Below are positions 63,401 to 64,000 of a DNA stretch of 64,000 bases, piece after piece. The stretch covers positions 1 to 64,000 of the forward strand of contig JAFKJB010000017.1 in the NCBI GenBank assembly GCA_017306155.1, written 5' to 3'. Source of the DNA: Nitrosospira multiformis (GTDB taxonomy: Bacteria; Pseudomonadota; Gammaproteobacteria; Burkholderiales; Nitrosomonadaceae). The notes under the pieces are model-generated. The model was not told the DNA's origin and did not search any database. It worked only from the letters and a program-made list of their open reading frames with translations. Every line of letters begins with the position of its first letter. Position 1 is the stretch's first letter. Made by a program: the position numbers and the translations under genes.

Positions 63401-63910
63401 GCAGGCATTGCCTGGGCCCTGTTCCTGACCCACACGAATATTTCCGTTCCGGCCCTGACAGGCGCCATCATGGCCATGGGAACGGCCACGGCGAATTCCA
63501 TACTTGTCGTGTCCTATGCGCTGGAGCGCATCGCAGAGCATGGCGACACGCTGCGAGCCGCCATCGAGTCCGGCAAAGCCCGGATTCGTCCTGTTCTCAT
63601 GACCGCATCAGCCATGATCATGGGCATGCTTCCGATGGCAATGGGAGGGTCCACCAATGCGCCGCTGGGCCGCGCGGTTATCGGCGGCTTGACGTTTGCA
63701 ACGATATATACCCTGTTTTTTGTTCCCTGCATGTATGCCATTATGTATTCCAAACGAGGCGTTCCTAAAGACAGGGAAAGCGTTCCTCAACCGGAAAATT
63801 CCTCACATGAAAACATTTTTGCTTCGGCCAGAAAATACTATGAATCCCGTCGTTCCGGACCTGCCTCAGATCCAGCAAAACGGAATCTGTTTCAGGACGA
63901 TTCAGGATGA
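60497..63910 (+). CDS. RND efflux permease with His-rich loop (paralogue B), C-terminal read-through
   Basis: 1137 residues, highly similar to paralogue A across its length, including VGILVDDATVMIEN and the Lys-less GTATANSILVVSYA. The loop between helices 6 and 7 starts near residue 495 with PHGEEHGKEGHHGEEKPEGQ and is extended by a duplicated 14-residue helix (RFWQKLKRHLAIFS, then RFGQKLKHHLEIFS). The tail aligns with A as PQP, but the A stop codon TGA is TCA here, so translation continues some 34 residues into what was the adaptor start. No adaptor gene follows within the window, so it may share the one encoded with paralogue A. Confidence 0.92.
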   Translation: MNQIVLIALRRPYTFVVLSIMIVIFGIRAIRHSPTDVFPAIKIPVISVVWAYAGMLPLDVSGRITFYFERALTSTVEGISDIVSQSYYGISITNIFLQPQTNLPGAEAEVAAISQTIVKALPPDISPPMIMRLEASSVPVVMLQLTSEEMTPAQLYNLAFTQLRPLLVVIPGAIVPHPYGGKPMQLLVSLDRNRMLAHDVSPTDVHAAFDRQNIVLPAGDMKIKQTDWMVETNAMPPNIEDFNRIPIKKKKNSFIFLRDVADVQLAGPPQTNSVIVDGKQAVVMVVMKSGDASTLDVVDGVKAAIPLIKEIVPSSVDVKIITDASVFVRESINEVMHEMLIAGLLVGFIVMLLLGSWRPMIVVTISIPLCILTSVICLQALGESMNVMTLGGLALAVGILVDDATVMIENIDTHLEMGKELDKAIIDAANQIIIPTLLATLCISVAWLPLFTLSGVSGYLFRPMALAVIFAMLASFILSRTLVPTLAKYLIKPPHGEEHGKEGHHGEEKPEGQHGEEKPAGKLARFWQKLKRHLAIFSRFGQKLKHHLEIFSRFQEGFESRFTRFCAGYGNLLERTIENRRMFAMVMLTFALASLVLFYFNGRDFFPEVKSGAIQMHMRAPLGTRMEATNRITTLVAEDIRRMLPGQVEDIVSNCGIPVGPHNLAFIPTPTIGSQDCDLTITLFNGKSAVWDIRKILHEGLKERYPGTEFTFQPADLIAKILNFGSPSPIDVQVNGMDIYGNYAFARKLQARLREIPGSSDVVIQQTMRTPTLLVEGQRTFGFGVDRNEEDIALNMLITTSGSQQIDQKYWLDTKTGMSYQINIYDPQPEVASINDLNEVPVKPVGEDGLYEDYQLLSNVAEESPVGTPGLVTHRGVRPLVEVYVSAEGRGLGGVLKDVQKIVDEMKDKLPRGSTIKIAGQAETMVATYTELIIGLVAAVVLIYLMLVINFQSWLIPFIIITALPGALAGIAWALFLTHTNISVPALTGAIMAMGTATANSILVVSYALERIAEHGDTLRAAIESGKARIRPVLMTASAMIMGMLPMAMGGSTNAPLGRAVIGGLTFATIYTLFFVPCMYAIMYSKRGVPKDRESVPQPENSSHENIFASARKYYESRRSGPASDPAKRNLFQDDSG
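62067..62150 (+). repeat. 42-bp tandem duplication in paralogue B
   Basis: Units start at CCCGTTTTTGGCAG (62067) and CCCGTTTTGGGCAG (62109), each 42 bases, and a third unit begins CCCGTTTTCAGG at 62151. They code two amphipathic basic helices in the cytoplasmic loop. Confidence 0.85.
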
Positions 63911-63982
63911 TCTTCGGATGGCCAATCCCGGTCTTTAAACACACTTTTCACTCTTTTGGAGAGATAGAAGTAAGGAATCCAG

Positions 63983-64000
63983 ATGATTGGCCAGATCATG
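63983..64000 (+). CDS. Possible start of the next gene (6 codons visible)
   Basis: ATG ATT GGC CAG ATC ATG follows AAGGAATCC, a good ribosome site, 72 bases after the second permease. The frame is open to the window end. Too little is visible to name a product. Confidence 0.4.

Overview
The window looks like a chromosomal segment of a betaproteobacterium, most likely of the Nitrosomonadaceae (Nitrosospira-like). This rests on the lepA-lepB-rnc-era-recO-pdxJ-acpS-nagZ gene order, the rpoE-rseA-mucB-mucD group, an exosortase-associated TIGR04073 protein and the overall protein style. No ammonia-oxidation gene (amo, hao) is present, so the genus is an inference. I saw no rRNA, tRNA, CRISPR array or intact mobile element.

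Layout. 1-4.3 kb: the end of coxB, then ctaD, a 47-codon membrane ORF and coxC of an A1-type aa3 cytochrome c oxidase, followed by an Rrf2-type and an FNR-type regulator that both carry likely Fe-S cysteines. 4.9-12.2 kb: an outer-membrane barrel protein, a ComEA-like helix-hairpin-helix protein, typA, a DsbA-like oxidoreductase, a CigR/RcnB-like protein, and on the minus strand an unknown tail-anchored protein, an APH-fold phosphotransferase and the TIGR04073 protein. 12.6-17.6 kb: a three-domain glycosyltransferase (GT2-GtrA-GT39), a DUF4139 protein and an Hsp20 with a likely heat-shock promoter. 17.8-31.7 kb: a long minus-strand housekeeping and envelope-stress block, rpoE-rseA-mucB-mucD-glutaredoxin, then lepA-lepB-rnc-era-recO-pdxJ-acpS-nagZ. 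It is interrupted by three ~131-bp tandem repeats after era and by two plus-strand genes (DUF202, tandem UspA) between recO and pdxJ. 31.9-40.7 kb: a cysteine-rich copper-storage-like protein, a CDF metal exporter, nadB, a nonsense-mutated remnant, an MsbA-like ABC exporter, cysB, ygfX and ygfZ.

40.8-52.0 kb: a tightly overlapping pel exopolysaccharide operon (pelA, B, D, E, F, G). It departs from the Pseudomonas pattern in three ways: pelC is absent, PelB ends without the outer-membrane beta-barrel, and PelA keeps its glycoside-hydrolase acids and the deacetylase His pair but has Arg where the deacetylase motif normally has its first Asp. Synthesis and inner-membrane parts look complete (PelD GAF domain and RxxD site, PelE, PelF, PelG), but the outer-membrane exit is not encoded here.

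52.5-64 kb: an MBL-fold gene cut short where an RND efflux block begins, then permease-adaptor-outer membrane factor, a decayed IS3-type transposase fragment, and a second paralogous RND permease. The two permeases share a near-identical ~62-bp leader and differ mainly in a His/Gly/Glu-rich cytoplasmic loop. The second has lost the ancestral stop codon and its adjoining adaptor gene. The Pel locus and the RND block are the two places most likely to hold new biology. All protein identifications are from reading the translations; no database search was run.
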